Shown piece after piece: positions 46,831 through 57,840 of a stretch of 64,000 nucleotides of DNA (within the stretch, counting starts at the first letter, position 1; the number at the start of each line of letters is the position of its first letter). The DNA comes from Pachypanchax playfairii. Lineage: Eukaryota > Chordata > Actinopteri > Cyprinodontiformes > Aplocheilidae. Under the pieces are notes generated by a model. It made no database searches and was not told where the DNA came from. It saw nothing but the letters and a program-made list of their open reading frames with translations. The translations under genes and the position numbers were made by a program. The stretch lies in the NCBI GenBank assembly GCA_006937955.1, contig SSNP01000001.1:12316498-12380497 (forward strand), in the 5' to 3' direction.

Positions 46831-48432
46831 CAGTGGGGCAAAAAAGTATTTAGTCAGCCACCAATTGTGTAAGTTCTCCCACTTAAAAAGATCAGAGAGG
46901 CCTGTAATTTTCATCATAGGTATACCTCAACTATGAGAGACAAAATGAGGAAAAAAAATCCAGAAAATCACATTGTCTGATTTTTAAAGAATTTATTTGC
47001 AAATTATGGTGGAAAATAAGTATTTGGTCAATAACAAAAGTTAATCTCAATACTTTGTTATATAGCCTTTGTTGGCAATGACAGAGGTCAAACGTTTTCT
47101 GTAAGTCTTCACAAGGTTTTCACACACTGTTGCTGGTATTTTGGCCCATTCCTCCATGCAGATCTCCTCTAGAGCAGTGATGTTTTGGGGCTGACGCTGG
47201 GCAACACGGACTTTCAACTCCCTCCAGAGATTTTCTATGGGGTTGAGATCTGGAGACTGGCTAGGCCACTCCAGGACCTTGAAATGCTTCTTACAAAGCC
47301 ACTCCTTCGTTGCCCGGGCGGTGTGTTTGGGATCATTGTCATGCTGAAAGACCCAGCCACGTCTCATTTTCAATGCCCTTGCTGATGGAAGGAGGTTTTC
47401 ACTCAAAATCTTACGATACATGGCCCCATTCATTCTTTCCTTTACACGGATCAGTCGTCCTGGTCCCCTTGCAGAAAAACAGCCCCAAAGCATGATGTTT
47501 CCACCCCCATGCTTTACAGTAGGTATGGTGTTCTTTGGATCCAACTCAGCATTCTTTCCCCTCCAAACACGACATGTTGAGTTTCTACCAAAAAGTTATA
47601 TTTTGGTTTCATCTGACCATATGATGTTCTCCCAATCCTCTTCTGGATCATCCAAATGCTCTCTAGCAAATCGCAGACGGGCCTGGACGTGTCCTGGCTT
47701 CAGCAGGGGGACACGTCTGGCACTGCAGGATTTGAGTCCCTGGCGGCGTAGTGTGTTACTGATGGTAGCCTTTGTTACTTTGGTCCCAGCTCTCTGCAGG
47801 TCATTCACTAGGTCCCTCCGTGTGGTTCTGGGATTTTTGCTCACCGTTCTTGTGATCATTTTGACCCCATGGGGTGAGATCTTGCGTGGAGCCCCAGATC
47901 GAGGGAGATTATCAGTGGTCTTGTATGTCTTCCATTTTCTAATAATTGCTCCCACAGTTGATTTCTTCACACCAAGCTGCTTACCTATTGCAGATTCAGT
48001 CTTCCCAGCCTGGTGAAGGTCTACAATTTTGTTTCTGGTGTCCTTTGACAGCTCTTTGGTCTTGGCCATAGTGGAGTTTGGAGCGTGACTGTTGGAGGTT
48101 GTGGACAGGTGTCTTTTATACTGATAACGAGTTCACACAGGTGCCATTAATACAGGTAACGAGTGGAGGACCGAGGAGCCTCTTAAAGAAGTTACAGGTC
48201 TGTGAAAGCCAGAAATCTTACTTGTTTGTAGGTGACCAAATACTTATTTTCCACCATAATTTGCAAATAAATTCTTTAAAAATCAGACAATGTGATTTTC
48301 TGGATTTTTTTTCCTCATTTTGTCTCTCATAGTTGAGGTATACCTATGATGAAAATTACAGGCCTCTCTGATCTTTTTAAGTGGGAGAACTTACACAATT
48401 GGTGGCTGACTAAATACTTTTTTGCCCCACTG
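46831..48432 (-). mobile_element. full-length Tc1-like transposon, 1602 bp
   Basis: It begins CAGTGGGGCAAAAAAGTATT and ends with the exact inverse, flanked by TA (46829-46830 and 48433-48434). Terminal repeats are about 200 bp (46831-47030 and 48233-48432) and appear nearly identical. The transposase gene inside runs on the minus strand. The similarity of the two arms and the near identity with 41423-42256 indicate recent activity. Confidence 0.96.
47047..48069 (-). pseudogene. Tc1-like transposase with one premature stop
   Basis: The 340-codon frame encodes a Tc1/mariner-type transposase, which would bind the terminal repeats and cut and paste the element at TA. Seen: an N-terminal helix-turn-helix region (about residues 1-110, TESAIGKQLGVKKSTVGAII), then the first catalytic Asp in IWSDETKI, the second in QHDNDPKHTA and the final acidic residue in NPIENLW, in the DD34E-type order. 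A single in-frame TAA at 47596-47598 directly follows DETKI, where the family usually has a Glu codon. The frame continues unbroken for 183 codons after it. No other defect is seen. Confidence 0.95.
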
Positions 48433-48654
48433 TATGTATATACATTAAGGAAATGGAGCTACTAGTCTACTGTCAATGAGTTAAATGGGTTAATGGGAAT
48501 GTTCTATGAGATGTCAAGGTAAAACCTGACACATGTAGTAAACAAAGAATTCCATCTGATCTGACTGGCTTAGGACAACTTTTAAATTAACATAATTTGT
48601 TTTAATGAGGGTAAAGACAGAGAGCGAAGAATGTCACAGATGTTAGAAAAGTTA

Positions 48655-48692
48655 ATTGATTTAATTAATCAATTAGGATTAATTAAATCAAT
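48655..48692. repeat. perfect 16-bp inverted repeat
   Basis: ATTGATTTAATTAATC (48655-48670) and its exact complement (48677-48692) are separated by AATTAG. Confidence 0.9.
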
Positions 48693-48904
48693 TATTCAAT
48701 GCAGACAAACAAGTGACAGAGGTAGAAGACAAGGCTTTCTGTTTTATTTATGTAATGTTTGCATCAATGGGATGGCCATCTTCTATATTCACTTCTATTC
48801 AGGACTAATGGGGTGCTGGTGCTAGATTACCTGATCAACCAGGCCCTCATGTCTTTGACAGATACTTTACAAAGACGAGAGGGCCTGGAGCTGAACTGCT
48901 GTCT

Positions 48905-49390
48905 CTCAATTTTGAAGGCGGGCTTAGCCAGTTGAAAGAGAACCAATCACAGAAACCCGGAAGTGACGCAACATATGTGACGCTAAAGCAGATACACACG
49001 AGGCGGAACAAAAACAAAAGGTTTAGCGAGCGGAGCCGTAATGGTAGCTACAGAGCCATGTTTAATGGAGGAGAAAAGACGAATATTAATGACAGTTGTC
49101 GCTTTTGTGTCAAAAACTTGCGAATACGAGGTGTCATTGCACACTCGGTTCAGGTATTTGACCGCCCCAAGCAAAACCGAAGAAAGCACAGAAGTAAACA
49201 CTTCATCCACAGCCGAGTCCGCCATGTTGAATGTTGTGCTCTGGGTGGAAAACGCTAGTTCCGTGTTTTCAGGATGACGCACAAAAAAGGTGATGTATAA
49301 TTGGTCCGTCAAAATTTGACGTGGAAATGATCGGGTGGGGCTCCGGTGTCAGACCCTTCTGCATTTGAACATAATGTAGGAGGATCTGAT
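48905..49390 (+). mobile_element. possible DNA-transposon or gene 5' fragment with Cys motif
   Basis: A CpG-containing segment with ACCCGGAAGTGACG near 48955. A plus-strand frame encodes DSCRFCVKNLRIRGVIAHSV then QVFDRP, with a CxxC pair reminiscent of an N-terminal zinc-binding exon. Several fish transposon-derived genes begin this way, but I cannot name the family. No terminal repeats were defined. Confidence 0.3.
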
Positions 49391-49484
49391 TGGTCAGGCT
49401 AGGTGCTAGAAGTCATTGGGCAAGAGTCGGGGTTACACCCTGGAAAGGTTGCTTCTCCATCACCTACACCAAGGGCCAGTCCAG

Positions 49485-49611
49485 AGTTGAAACCCACGAA
49501 TGCACAGGTAGAACATGTAAGGTCCATACAGAAAGATCCCAACTGAGTTTTGAACCCAGGATCTTCTTGTTGCATGGCAACAGCGCTACCAACTGCACCA
49601 TTGTGTAGCCT
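49485..49611 (-). repeat. tRNA-derived SINE head
   Basis: The minus strand begins CACAATGGTGCAGTTGGTAG, then CGCTGTTGCC (A-box region), a B-box-like GGGTTCAAAACTC and ATCTTTCTGTATGG. It belongs to the same family as 56942-57265. Confidence 0.75.
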
Positions 49612-49969
49612 GTCTATGACTTCCATTTCATTAAAAAAAATAGTTTTTTAAATACTCTGAAGATCAGGGCTTTAGGTAATTTATAGAAAGCCCTTTAATG
49701 TGCCGACTCTTTTTCTTCAACTTTGGGCTGAATCTGCTTTTGCAGACGCACTGCATTAGTTGTCATTCAAGAGTATAATGACTCACCATCCACTGTTCCT
49801 CCAGGCACCATCAAAGGTCATCTTTTCGACAGTGTCCCCTTCACTCAGCAGAATACAAAGGTTGCTATGAAACATATCATCTGCTTTCACAGGTGCCTTT
49901 TTAAAGAAATATATTGCAGGAGTATTTTATGCTGTTCTGTACATGTATACAGCTTGTGTGTTCGCATGT

Positions 49970-50150
49970 GTGGTGGCCCTGGCTAAGGGGAAGAGCAGAT
50001 AACTGCCAACCAGAGGGTTTCTGGTTCAGTCAGGCTTCTTCCACTACATTTCCTCCCAGGTTTAATTTGAAAAACAAAATAATCTTAATGGGATCTTCCT
50101 GGTTAAAGCCCACCCCCCCACCCCCAAAAGAAAAAAAAACTCAGAAACAA
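49970..50150 (+). repeat. possible SINE fragment
   Basis: CCAACCAGAGGGTTTCTGGT, then TCAGTCAGG, resembles the B-box part of the SINE at 62990-63110. It is followed by an A-rich stretch. Confidence 0.35.
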
Positions 50151-50255
50151 AAAACAAATCCATACAGGGCTCAGCATCTTGATCAAGGATGGTTTTTAAA
50201 CTATTTCAATAAAAAAGAGATACAGTCAGATCATATTTACCTTGTGTTTTCACCA

Positions 50256-50575
50256 GGGTTTGTTGGTTTGTTTGTTTGTCTGTCTGTTAGCAAGAGAACT
50301 CAAAAATGTATGGATGGGCTTTGATTAAATTTTGAAGAAAGGTCAGAAATGGTACAAAGAAGAAGTGAGTAGATTTTGGGGGTGACCTGGATCAGTGTCT
50401 GGATCCAGGATTTTTTTCAAGGATTCTTCATCATTTTGAAATCAGACTGTTTTCAATATATCTGCATGTAACTCCACAATAAATGGTCCAGGTGCTTTGG
50501 TAAAAAATACAGGGTGAGTTCTCAACAGGTTCTACATGATACCAAGGCCTGATCTGGATCAAGGACTGGGTAAGT
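50256..50575 (+). repeat. interspersed repeat (GGTGACCTGGATCAGTGTCT type)
   Basis: TTAGCAAGAGAACTCAAAAA, TGGGCTTTGATTAAATTTTG and GTGACCTGGATCAGTGTCTG then GATCCAGGA form a repeat common in fish genomes. It directly precedes the MITE at 50583. Confidence 0.6.
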
Positions 50576-50582
50576 ATTAAAT

Positions 50583-51113
50583 AAGTATTAACCTGTAAGA
50601 TGAAACATTTTATACCTAAAAACGTTAGGAAACACTGATTAACAGACCTTTCAATCTGTCTGCATCAAAATTCGACTGGTTACATCAGGCTTCTTCAGCA
50701 GCTCGTTCATATTCATTATTTGAATTTGCTGAACTCAAAATGGCTAACAAACTAGCCTATCAGAGCAAGGTATACTGTTTCCTGCCCCACTGCGCATGGT
50801 AACATCAGACGTTCTCTCTTCCTGTTTGCTATGTCTTATGCTACAGCTTTTAGCCAGCAGCATGCTAGGCATGGTTTCAACTGCGGGAGCTGCCGAATAC
50901 TAACAAACAAAGGAGTTGTGACGAAACAGATACAGGCCATTCGAACTTGGGAGAACTCGGGTGTTATCACCACCTGCGTAGTTTGAGAGATAAAAACTGA
51001 AAGAGAAGTTGTTGACCTGTTTTCACACCCACTAGGAAGGTAAGAACACCTGTGGAGATAAAATATTAAACAGAAACCTCAGAAAAACCGTTTTTAATGG
51101 AAGGGCCTCTTAA
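50583..51113 (-). mobile_element. TTAA MITE, family 2, 5' end clipped
   Basis: The reverse complement follows 32740-33309 through almost its whole length (CAGCATGCTAGGCATGGTTT, CTTCCTGTTTGCTATGTCTT, TGACCTGTTTTCACACC). It ends with the intact terminus AAGGGCCTCTTAA. About 40 bp of the opposite end are absent or diverged. Confidence 0.85.
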
Positions 51114-51831
51114 AGGTATTATGTTTTTTTATTTTGCAAACTATTATGTATTATATTGCGGAAAACTGATGAGAAATTTTGAATGAAAGGTGTCTCCCCT
51201 GAATGATGTAGAGATGTATAAATACTGGTTTGCATGCTGGCCTCTGCCAAGCACAAAATTAGTAAGTGTGACGGTGTGTGTAAAGCTGTCTATGCCGTGT
51301 GGTCAAAGCAACTCATACCCACAGCAGTTAAGACATAAAGGTGCAAGTGAAGTGGAGGAGGCAGTCTGTCGCCAAGTAGTAATATTTTATGAACAAAATC
51401 AGACTCTCATCCATAAATGTTTAACACCACTTACATGGATTACATACACTATTGTATATTACTGCAGAGGTGCTCCTGGGAAAGTGTGACGCTGACCTAT
51501 TCCAAACTTTACGCTTGTGCTTATTGACCTAGCTCCTAGAGGCACTTGGGGTTTTGGTAGAACACTGAAACTGGAGTTAAATCTGCAAAAGACTGGCAGT
51601 AATGATGTTGTGAAGACAGGATGATGTTTGTGGGCACTCAGGCTTGATTCACATCAGCAGGATTAATATTGGGACAATTAAATGATTTACTCACCAAGAA
51701 ATCAGCCATCCTACACTGTGCCAGCTTGTAGTCTGTTCCCAACCATGCTGTTCATTAAAATAAATGGACCGTGCATTGAACCTTGTCATGCTTTTGGTTA
51801 GTTTAATTTTTGCATTGATGGACTGAAAATT
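51114..51831. other. non-coding DNA
   Basis: No gene recognised. A 99-codon frame at 51190-51489 has no known domain. Confidence 0.35.
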
Positions 51832-51900
51832 AGGGATGCTCCCATTAGGATTTTTGCTGCCGATCACCAATATCGATCACCAATACCAATCACATGGATT
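51832..51900 (+). repeat. possible hAT element end
   Basis: TAGGGATGCTCCCATTAGGA, then TTTTTGCTGCCGATCACC, resembles TAGGGATGCACCGAT-type hAT termini of fish. The partner end was not found. Confidence 0.4.
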
Positions 51901-54224
51901 AGCTGTAAACTCTTCATTCACTGCCTGTAAGACTGGATTTAGATTTTTGGATGTTTGGATTTCTGATGACTCACATTTGTCCTGTTCGGCCATGTCTCCA
52001 GTCTGCTCCCTTCAAGTCTGTATATCCAGATCGTGTCATGTTATCTACTCACTATTCACTTTGCCTGGATTTTCTTTTCTGGTAATCAGATTGTGGATTT
52101 GTTACTCTTTTTTTCTAGTGGAGTATGTTTGTATGACATTGGACTGTTTAGGAGTAACTCTTCTCTGTTCTGTCACTTTTTAATGACCTCACTGCTAACC
52201 TATTCTCTGCTCATTCCCAGATATATCAGGGATAATAATAATATATACCAGAATCCCATTACCTCCCTTACTCACCTTAAAGATATCACCACTTAAAGAA
52301 CCTATGAAAACAAGAGGTTTAACACTTACCTTCATTCTCTCACCAATGTCATCATCAGAGTAACTCGACCCAGAACATTCTCCCGTCCTCCAACACAGAA
52401 AAAATACAGAAACAATAATTGTTCAAAGACAATGTCCCAATGGGATTAGAAACCTAAGGTAGCTGATGAGCAAGTTTCCTGCTAAAGCCTTTGCTAAAGG
52501 TCTTTTCTACACCACTGTGTGAATCTTCTCATGTAATTACATATATGTGGATGTAATAAATGTTTACCATGTGTCTCTAGTGTGTACAATGATTGTTTTG
52601 ATATCATTTACCGTTTTTTGCTATAGCTGTAGAAATGTCCTCATACCAGCTGTGAGGTTAGCATAAAGCTCTTAGCTCACATTTCCAGTCATTTCATTAC
52701 TGAAACATCTTATGCTCATGTTTGTGTGTTTAAACATAATGAAACAGCAGAAGGATGAAGTGTTTTAAGCAGAAAGATGTCTTGACTCAATATTACTGGT
52801 CATATGATGGACTTAGACATAGAGGCAAGGTTCTAACTTCATACATGTTCATTTTTTTACATTTATTTTGTATTCTGATTCAGTGTACTGGCCTTTGTTG
52901 ACACTCAGCACACAGAACTAACGCTTAACCTGTCAGCTTTGGTCCCAGAGCAGCAGTTTTGAAGAGGAAGTAGTTCAGACTGCTCTGCCACTTTCTCTTC
53001 CAAATCACACCATCACCACCAGTTTCTCTCCACTTTCTGTGCTCTTCTACAAGACGGTCAAAAACAGTAGGTTTTGTTTTTTATTGAACTGGCAGTTGAG
53101 AAACATTTTTAAGAGTTGAGTCTGACCACCTGCTGAATGAAAGTTGATTCAAATCTTTATTTTCACTCCAGTAGTTTGTCCTTTAAAGATGTCTTGTTTG
53201 AGCCTTGCAGCAGTCACTCAACTCTCCTTTTGCTTGACTGTGGCCCACAGATTAATGTTCTTTCAGGAGTTCGGTGGAATGACAGGAGGCGAACCTTATC
53301 TGTGATGAATGGTTGGCTAAATGACTACAGTGTGCTGGAGGTAAATGATGACCGAGTCTTCCCGTCATAGTTTCCTATATCTTATTTTGTAATGACAATC
53401 TCTGTTAAACATAAGAGAATACAAATACTTTCAATAAGCAAAGAAACAATGAGATGAAATAACTCATCCTATTTTACCTGTTTGATCCTGTTTAAGGTTG
53501 CCTGTTTAAGCTGGTGTCTGTCCCCAGCAGGCATTAAAAGACAGGTTACCAGTTTGTCACAGGTGTATTTGAGCAGGGAAACATCTCAAACATGCAGGAT
53601 GGTGGTCCTCGAGGAGGAGATTTTGTGAATACTGTTCTACTGAATGCTGTCCTGTATCTTTCCTCAGGAGCATCAGCACAGAGAACAAAAGATAATATGC
53701 TTGTATTTCATCCTTGCAGAGCTTTCAGAGAATAAAAGCTCTCCATGGTTGGAAACAAGTATACTCTGGACAAGTAACCTTTAAGATGTCTCACCTCTAA
53801 CACTAAGTTCTATTTTTGTTTTACCAACAACCTTTTTGGCTGAAGATGGATTGTTCATACAACCAGCCATGTAAAATATCAGCAACATCTTCTACTCATT
53901 AATAGAATTAGTATTAATGAATATAATTAATGTTCATATGCAGGTGTATTTAATGTCAGAATTGTCTCTTTAAACGTGTTAATTTGCAGTGGCAACAGAA
54001 ATGTTTTACGATTGTGCTACAAAAAGAAAATGTCAAGCATGTAAAAATTATATGTGTCAATTGGTTAAGACATGTGAATGTCATTTTTTCTGTTTTTTTT
54101 TATGTTTCTGTTAAGAAATGGCCAGACTGTTGTATAATTGGTTAGTAGCTTTATTCTTAGGTGTTGTGTGTGAGTTTGAACCTTCTTCACATTGTTTTGT
54201 TTTTATTTGATAGTATAAAAACAT
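51901..54224. other. non-coding DNA
   Basis: Frames up to 115 codons at 51836-52296 are Ser/Phe/Leu-rich and unrecognised. Confidence 0.35.
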
Positions 54225-54300
54225 GAATGTTTGTCTGTTTGTCCTGATGGACTGGTGACATGTCCAGGATGTACTCCACCTCCTGTCTCACAGATGGATC
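54225..54300 (+). repeat. SINE/L2-type 3' tail fragment
   Basis: GTCCTGATGGACTGGTGACA, then TGTCCAGGATGTACTCCACC, matches the tail of the SINE at 56942-57265. Confidence 0.6.
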
Positions 54301-56239
54301 ACAGCCAGTAGAGGTCCTTGCTAGTTTTGCACCCTGGGCGAACCATCAAACCACCATTATTGTCTGCAATAAATAGAATAATGAAATGAAGTGACTGGTG
54401 CTGTTTATTGTTTTGGTAGTAATTTTTATTTGTATTTTTTTTAAGGTCTTGATCCAGTTTTCGACTGTGTGGTGAGAAGCAACTAATCTGTTTACATACA
54501 CACAAAAACTAACACCTGAAACCAGGTTATATAAAAACACCTACAGAAACAGTTTTCCCTTCCAGAAAGCCAAACTAATGAAAGTCTGAGTCTATCGGCA
54601 TGGAAACAGGCTGCGAGCAGGTAAGTTTTCTTCAGGAAAAACAGATTACACAAGCAAAGTTACTTCACAGCCAAAGAAGATTTGTTAACCTTGACTGATT
54701 GTGTTCTTTTCCCCTTTTTTTTTTTGCTGGAAAAATATTGTTTTTTATTGAATGATCTCATTGCTTTGATAGAATTCTTCAGCCACACACATCTAGTATC
54801 ACACGCTGCAGATATCGGCATGTCAGAGAAAATTTTGTGCATCACACTACAATTCAACAAAAATGTAGAAATCTGGAAGTGATATTATATGGGCAGAATA
54901 TAGTGAGAGAAGTATTGTGTTAAAACAGCCCTCTGTTGGGGGTTTAAATGATTACTGGATAGACAGATTTTGTTAATCCTCTGAGGAAGATTGTTTTGTA
55001 AAAGCAACCGATATAAAAATTTTGCAGATTGACGATGGAGTTCCACGGTTCTGGGATTTGATCCAGAAGTAACTGTCACACATTTGCACATCTTTCTGGC
55101 ATATTTTGATACATATGAGGTAAACATACCATACATTTACACATAAAAAAAACTAGCATACAATTTCCAGCAATGCCAAATAGATTTATTGACTTGGTCC
55201 TTAAGTTTCATGGCCCACTGTGATGGACCTAATGAGTGGAGGAAGCACAGAGGTTCTTCAAAAAAGGGGATGTTCTTTTGTTTTTCCTTTCCCCAAAATA
55301 TAGTAAAAATAACTTCAGCTCATAAAAGAGGTCAACTAATCAAATATGGAACTCAAACAAATGGTTAACTTAACTTCTCAACTGACTAAACAACATAACT
55401 GACCTAACAAACAAAGACACACAGGGGTATACAGTATATACACTGGCTGATCAGACCATATGAATCAAAGAGGGGTAACTAGACAAACATTTACTAACTA
55501 TAAAACAAACAAACTAATCAGTACAGTTGGGTTGTTAATGAAACTAAATAACACAAACATGTAAACCTAAATGTATAACTTCAAACTTAAATCTGTAACC
55601 AAACTCATAAAGAAATAAACAAGGAAAGTCATTAATCCCCTCTTCCTGGAGGAGTTTGGTTGGTCCAATTAGCTCCTCCTGTATTTAGTGGAGTTGAGCC
55701 CTTCAACCATGTTTGCCAGTCCAAGCTCTCCCAGGAAGCAGGAAGTGGAGGAACTCTCAGCACTGGTAAGAGAAAACACAAGTTAACTTGTATCATTAAC
55801 CAATAAACTTAATGAAATCAACTTACAAGCTAAAACGAAGGAGAATTACCAACATTTATTGTTGTGTGGACATGGATGTGGCCATCACACCAACACTGCA
55901 CCGTGTTCCACTGAACTGTAGTGACTAAGGTGGCTGCTCCAGTGACGGAGTGACCAGGTGTGGCTTTGGGACTCAGGGAGCTGCACAAGGTCCTGGTTGG
56001 ATTGGTAGGGATAGAGGCAGAGGCCAGATGGGGGACAGTCAAGAATCTGCCCCATAATGGCATGTGTGTGTACAGCACTAGGTGTTTGGGAGATGGGGCT
56101 TGATGATGGGGGAGGTTGAGTGGGGGCTCCCTCCTTCACATTCAGCCACTCCCACCCAAGTCTTGTCCCTCAATTTTACTTACATTATAGACATGTAGGG
56201 ACAAGGGGAGCAGTTGCAGGAGTCGGGGGAATCTGCTAT
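54301..56239. other. non-coding DNA, some repeat-like
   Basis: 55200-55640 is depleted in G/C and rich in AACTAA-type words, like an old element. No gene recognised. Confidence 0.35.
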
Positions 56240-56337
56240 CAGCCAGCAGTAGGATGTTCTCACCTGGACTTCCCCTCCCATCAGTCTTCAGCCAGCAGTA
56301 GGATGTTCCCACCTGGACTTCCCCTCCCATCAGTCTT
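56240..56337. repeat. 49-bp tandem duplication
   Basis: Units 56240-56288 and 56289-56337 start CAGCCAGCAGTAGGATGTTC and differ at one base. Confidence 0.93.
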
Positions 56338-56474
56338 AATAGCTCAAAGTTGACTAACTTGCACATAGAGGATCCAGGTTTGAATCTCTGTTGGAGAAAT
56401 GAGCAATAAAATACCAGCTTCCAGTGTGTAGTGCTTTAGGCAAGAGCCTTAGGTAGACTACTGCCTACAGTACC

Positions 56475-56760
56475 TCATACAATAATCAGAGATGATGAAA
56501 CATGTTTGTGTATATTGTAGTTAGAATCAGAACTGTGTGTTCTGAATCCAGGAGCAAGAATTACTGCTGTCATTTCCACTGTGTCACTGCTGTGTAGTGT
56601 GAAATTTATTTTTGGTTTTGAGAAGGATGTACCAACGTGACCAGAATCCATATTCTTTGATCCATCAGTGTAGATTTCATAGAGTTCACTGTGCAGATTC
56701 AATAAACTATTTCTTTTTGTGTGTTCCTGAAATACATTTTGGATATTAACCTTATCCCTT
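56475..56760 (-). pseudogene. LINE RNase H domain fragment
   Basis: The minus strand reads NVFQEHTKRNSLLNLHSELY, then EIYTDGSKN and DTVEMTAVILA. The TDGS motif and the later Glu match the start of RNase H domains of I-clade-type LINEs. It then breaks off. Confidence 0.6.
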
Positions 56761-56941
56761 CATTTTAGATTGAAATCAGTGACTGGAGACTGTATCAGTC
56801 ATGGAGTTATGACAGAGAAACAAACTGTTGAACAGTCGTTTAATGATTTAACATTTAGCTCATCTGCCACTCTCCCACATTCTCATGCCAAAGTAAATAG
56901 ATTAAAATAGTTACATTAAATAGATGAAACCTCCTTTGTGA

Positions 56942-57265
56942 GCTGCAGGGTGGTGCAATTGGTAGCGCTGTTGCCTTGCAATGAGAAGTTCCTGGATTTG
57001 GAAACCAGGCAAGGGCCTTTCTGCATGTAGTTTGCACGTGATGCATTGATTCTTCCCACAGGTCAATAATATGCATGAGGTTAATTAGCAAATCTAAATT
57101 GACCCTATAGTGTGAGTGGTTGTCTGTCTATATGTGGTCCTGTGATGGACTGGCAACCTGTCCAGGTGTAATCTCGTCTCTTGACCAATGACTACTGGAG
57201 ATAGACACCAGCTCTCCGTGACCCTGAATAGGAATCAGCAGGTATAGATAATAACTGACTCTGTG
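56942..57265 (+). repeat. complete tRNA-derived SINE with L2-type tail
   Basis: The head is GTGGTGCAATTGGTAGCGCT, then GTTGCCTTGCAA (A-box region), and AACCAGGCAAGGGCC. The body has TTAGCAAATCTAAATTGACC and the tail GGTCCTGTGATGGACTGGCA, then ACCTGTCCAGG and TGACCCTGAATAGGAA. It serves as the reference for the tail fragments elsewhere in the window. Confidence 0.8.
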
Positions 57266-57594
57266 TCCTTCTCCTCTCCCAGCTGCAGCTAAAACTTCCT
57301 GTGTGGGATTGAGCCTCTAAACCCCGTCAGTTGTTTCCAGGCATCTTCTACAAACTGTTTACTCTGTAACTGCATAGCAGTTGCTGTTGTTGAGATTGTG
57401 TCACAACAAATGTACAAAGCTTTAGATGGAATCCTGACCAGTTTTTTAAACAAAATGACAAAGACTAAATTCTAAGCTTTAGAAACATTTACAAATAGGT
57501 TGGTTGCACCCTACGTCACATTGTTAAGACACCAGCGTTCGAAGTGCAGACGGAGGGCCGGAAGTGAAGTGACCTGTTCAAATATCCTGGGAAA

Positions 57595-57840
57595 ATGCCT
57601 CTATTTTGTGCAGTTTATGGTTGTTCCAATCGAGGTAACAGAGAGAAGGATGCTCGTTTTTTTAGAGTTCCGAAAGTTGTCGTCCACAAAGGTGAAAAAT
57701 GCAGAAAACTGACAGAACAACGCCGGAAAAAGTGGATTTTAAATCTCCGCCTTCGGTCAGGAGGAGCTGTAATTATTTCTCCCTCCTCCTTCGCAATGAT
57801 CCAGGTCTTCAGAGGGGTTTCATTTGATCTTTGCAAGTGA
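57595..57840 (+). pseudogene. THAP zinc-finger fragment
   Basis: The ATG opens PLFCAVYGCSNRG, then ARFFRVPKV and RRKKWILNLR. This is the N-terminal half of a C2CH THAP DNA-binding domain: the first two Cys, the F.P region and the conserved Trp. The second half with Cys-x2-His is missing. After about 57757 the sequence instead matches, on the other strand, the SWIM-family fragment, and the frame ends at 57840. An ETS-like GCCGGAAGTG at 57557-57566 sits about 30-40 bp upstream of the ATG. THAP domains occur in cellular genes and in P- and Kolobok-type transposons; which source applies here is unknown. Confidence 0.7.

Noticed and set aside
47420..48016. 198-codon plus-strand frame
   Set aside because: It is the antisense shadow of the Tc1 transposase.
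51836..52296. Hydrophobic frames of 87-115 codons
   Set aside because: They overlap each other, lack a recognisable family and begin in a hAT-like repeat end.
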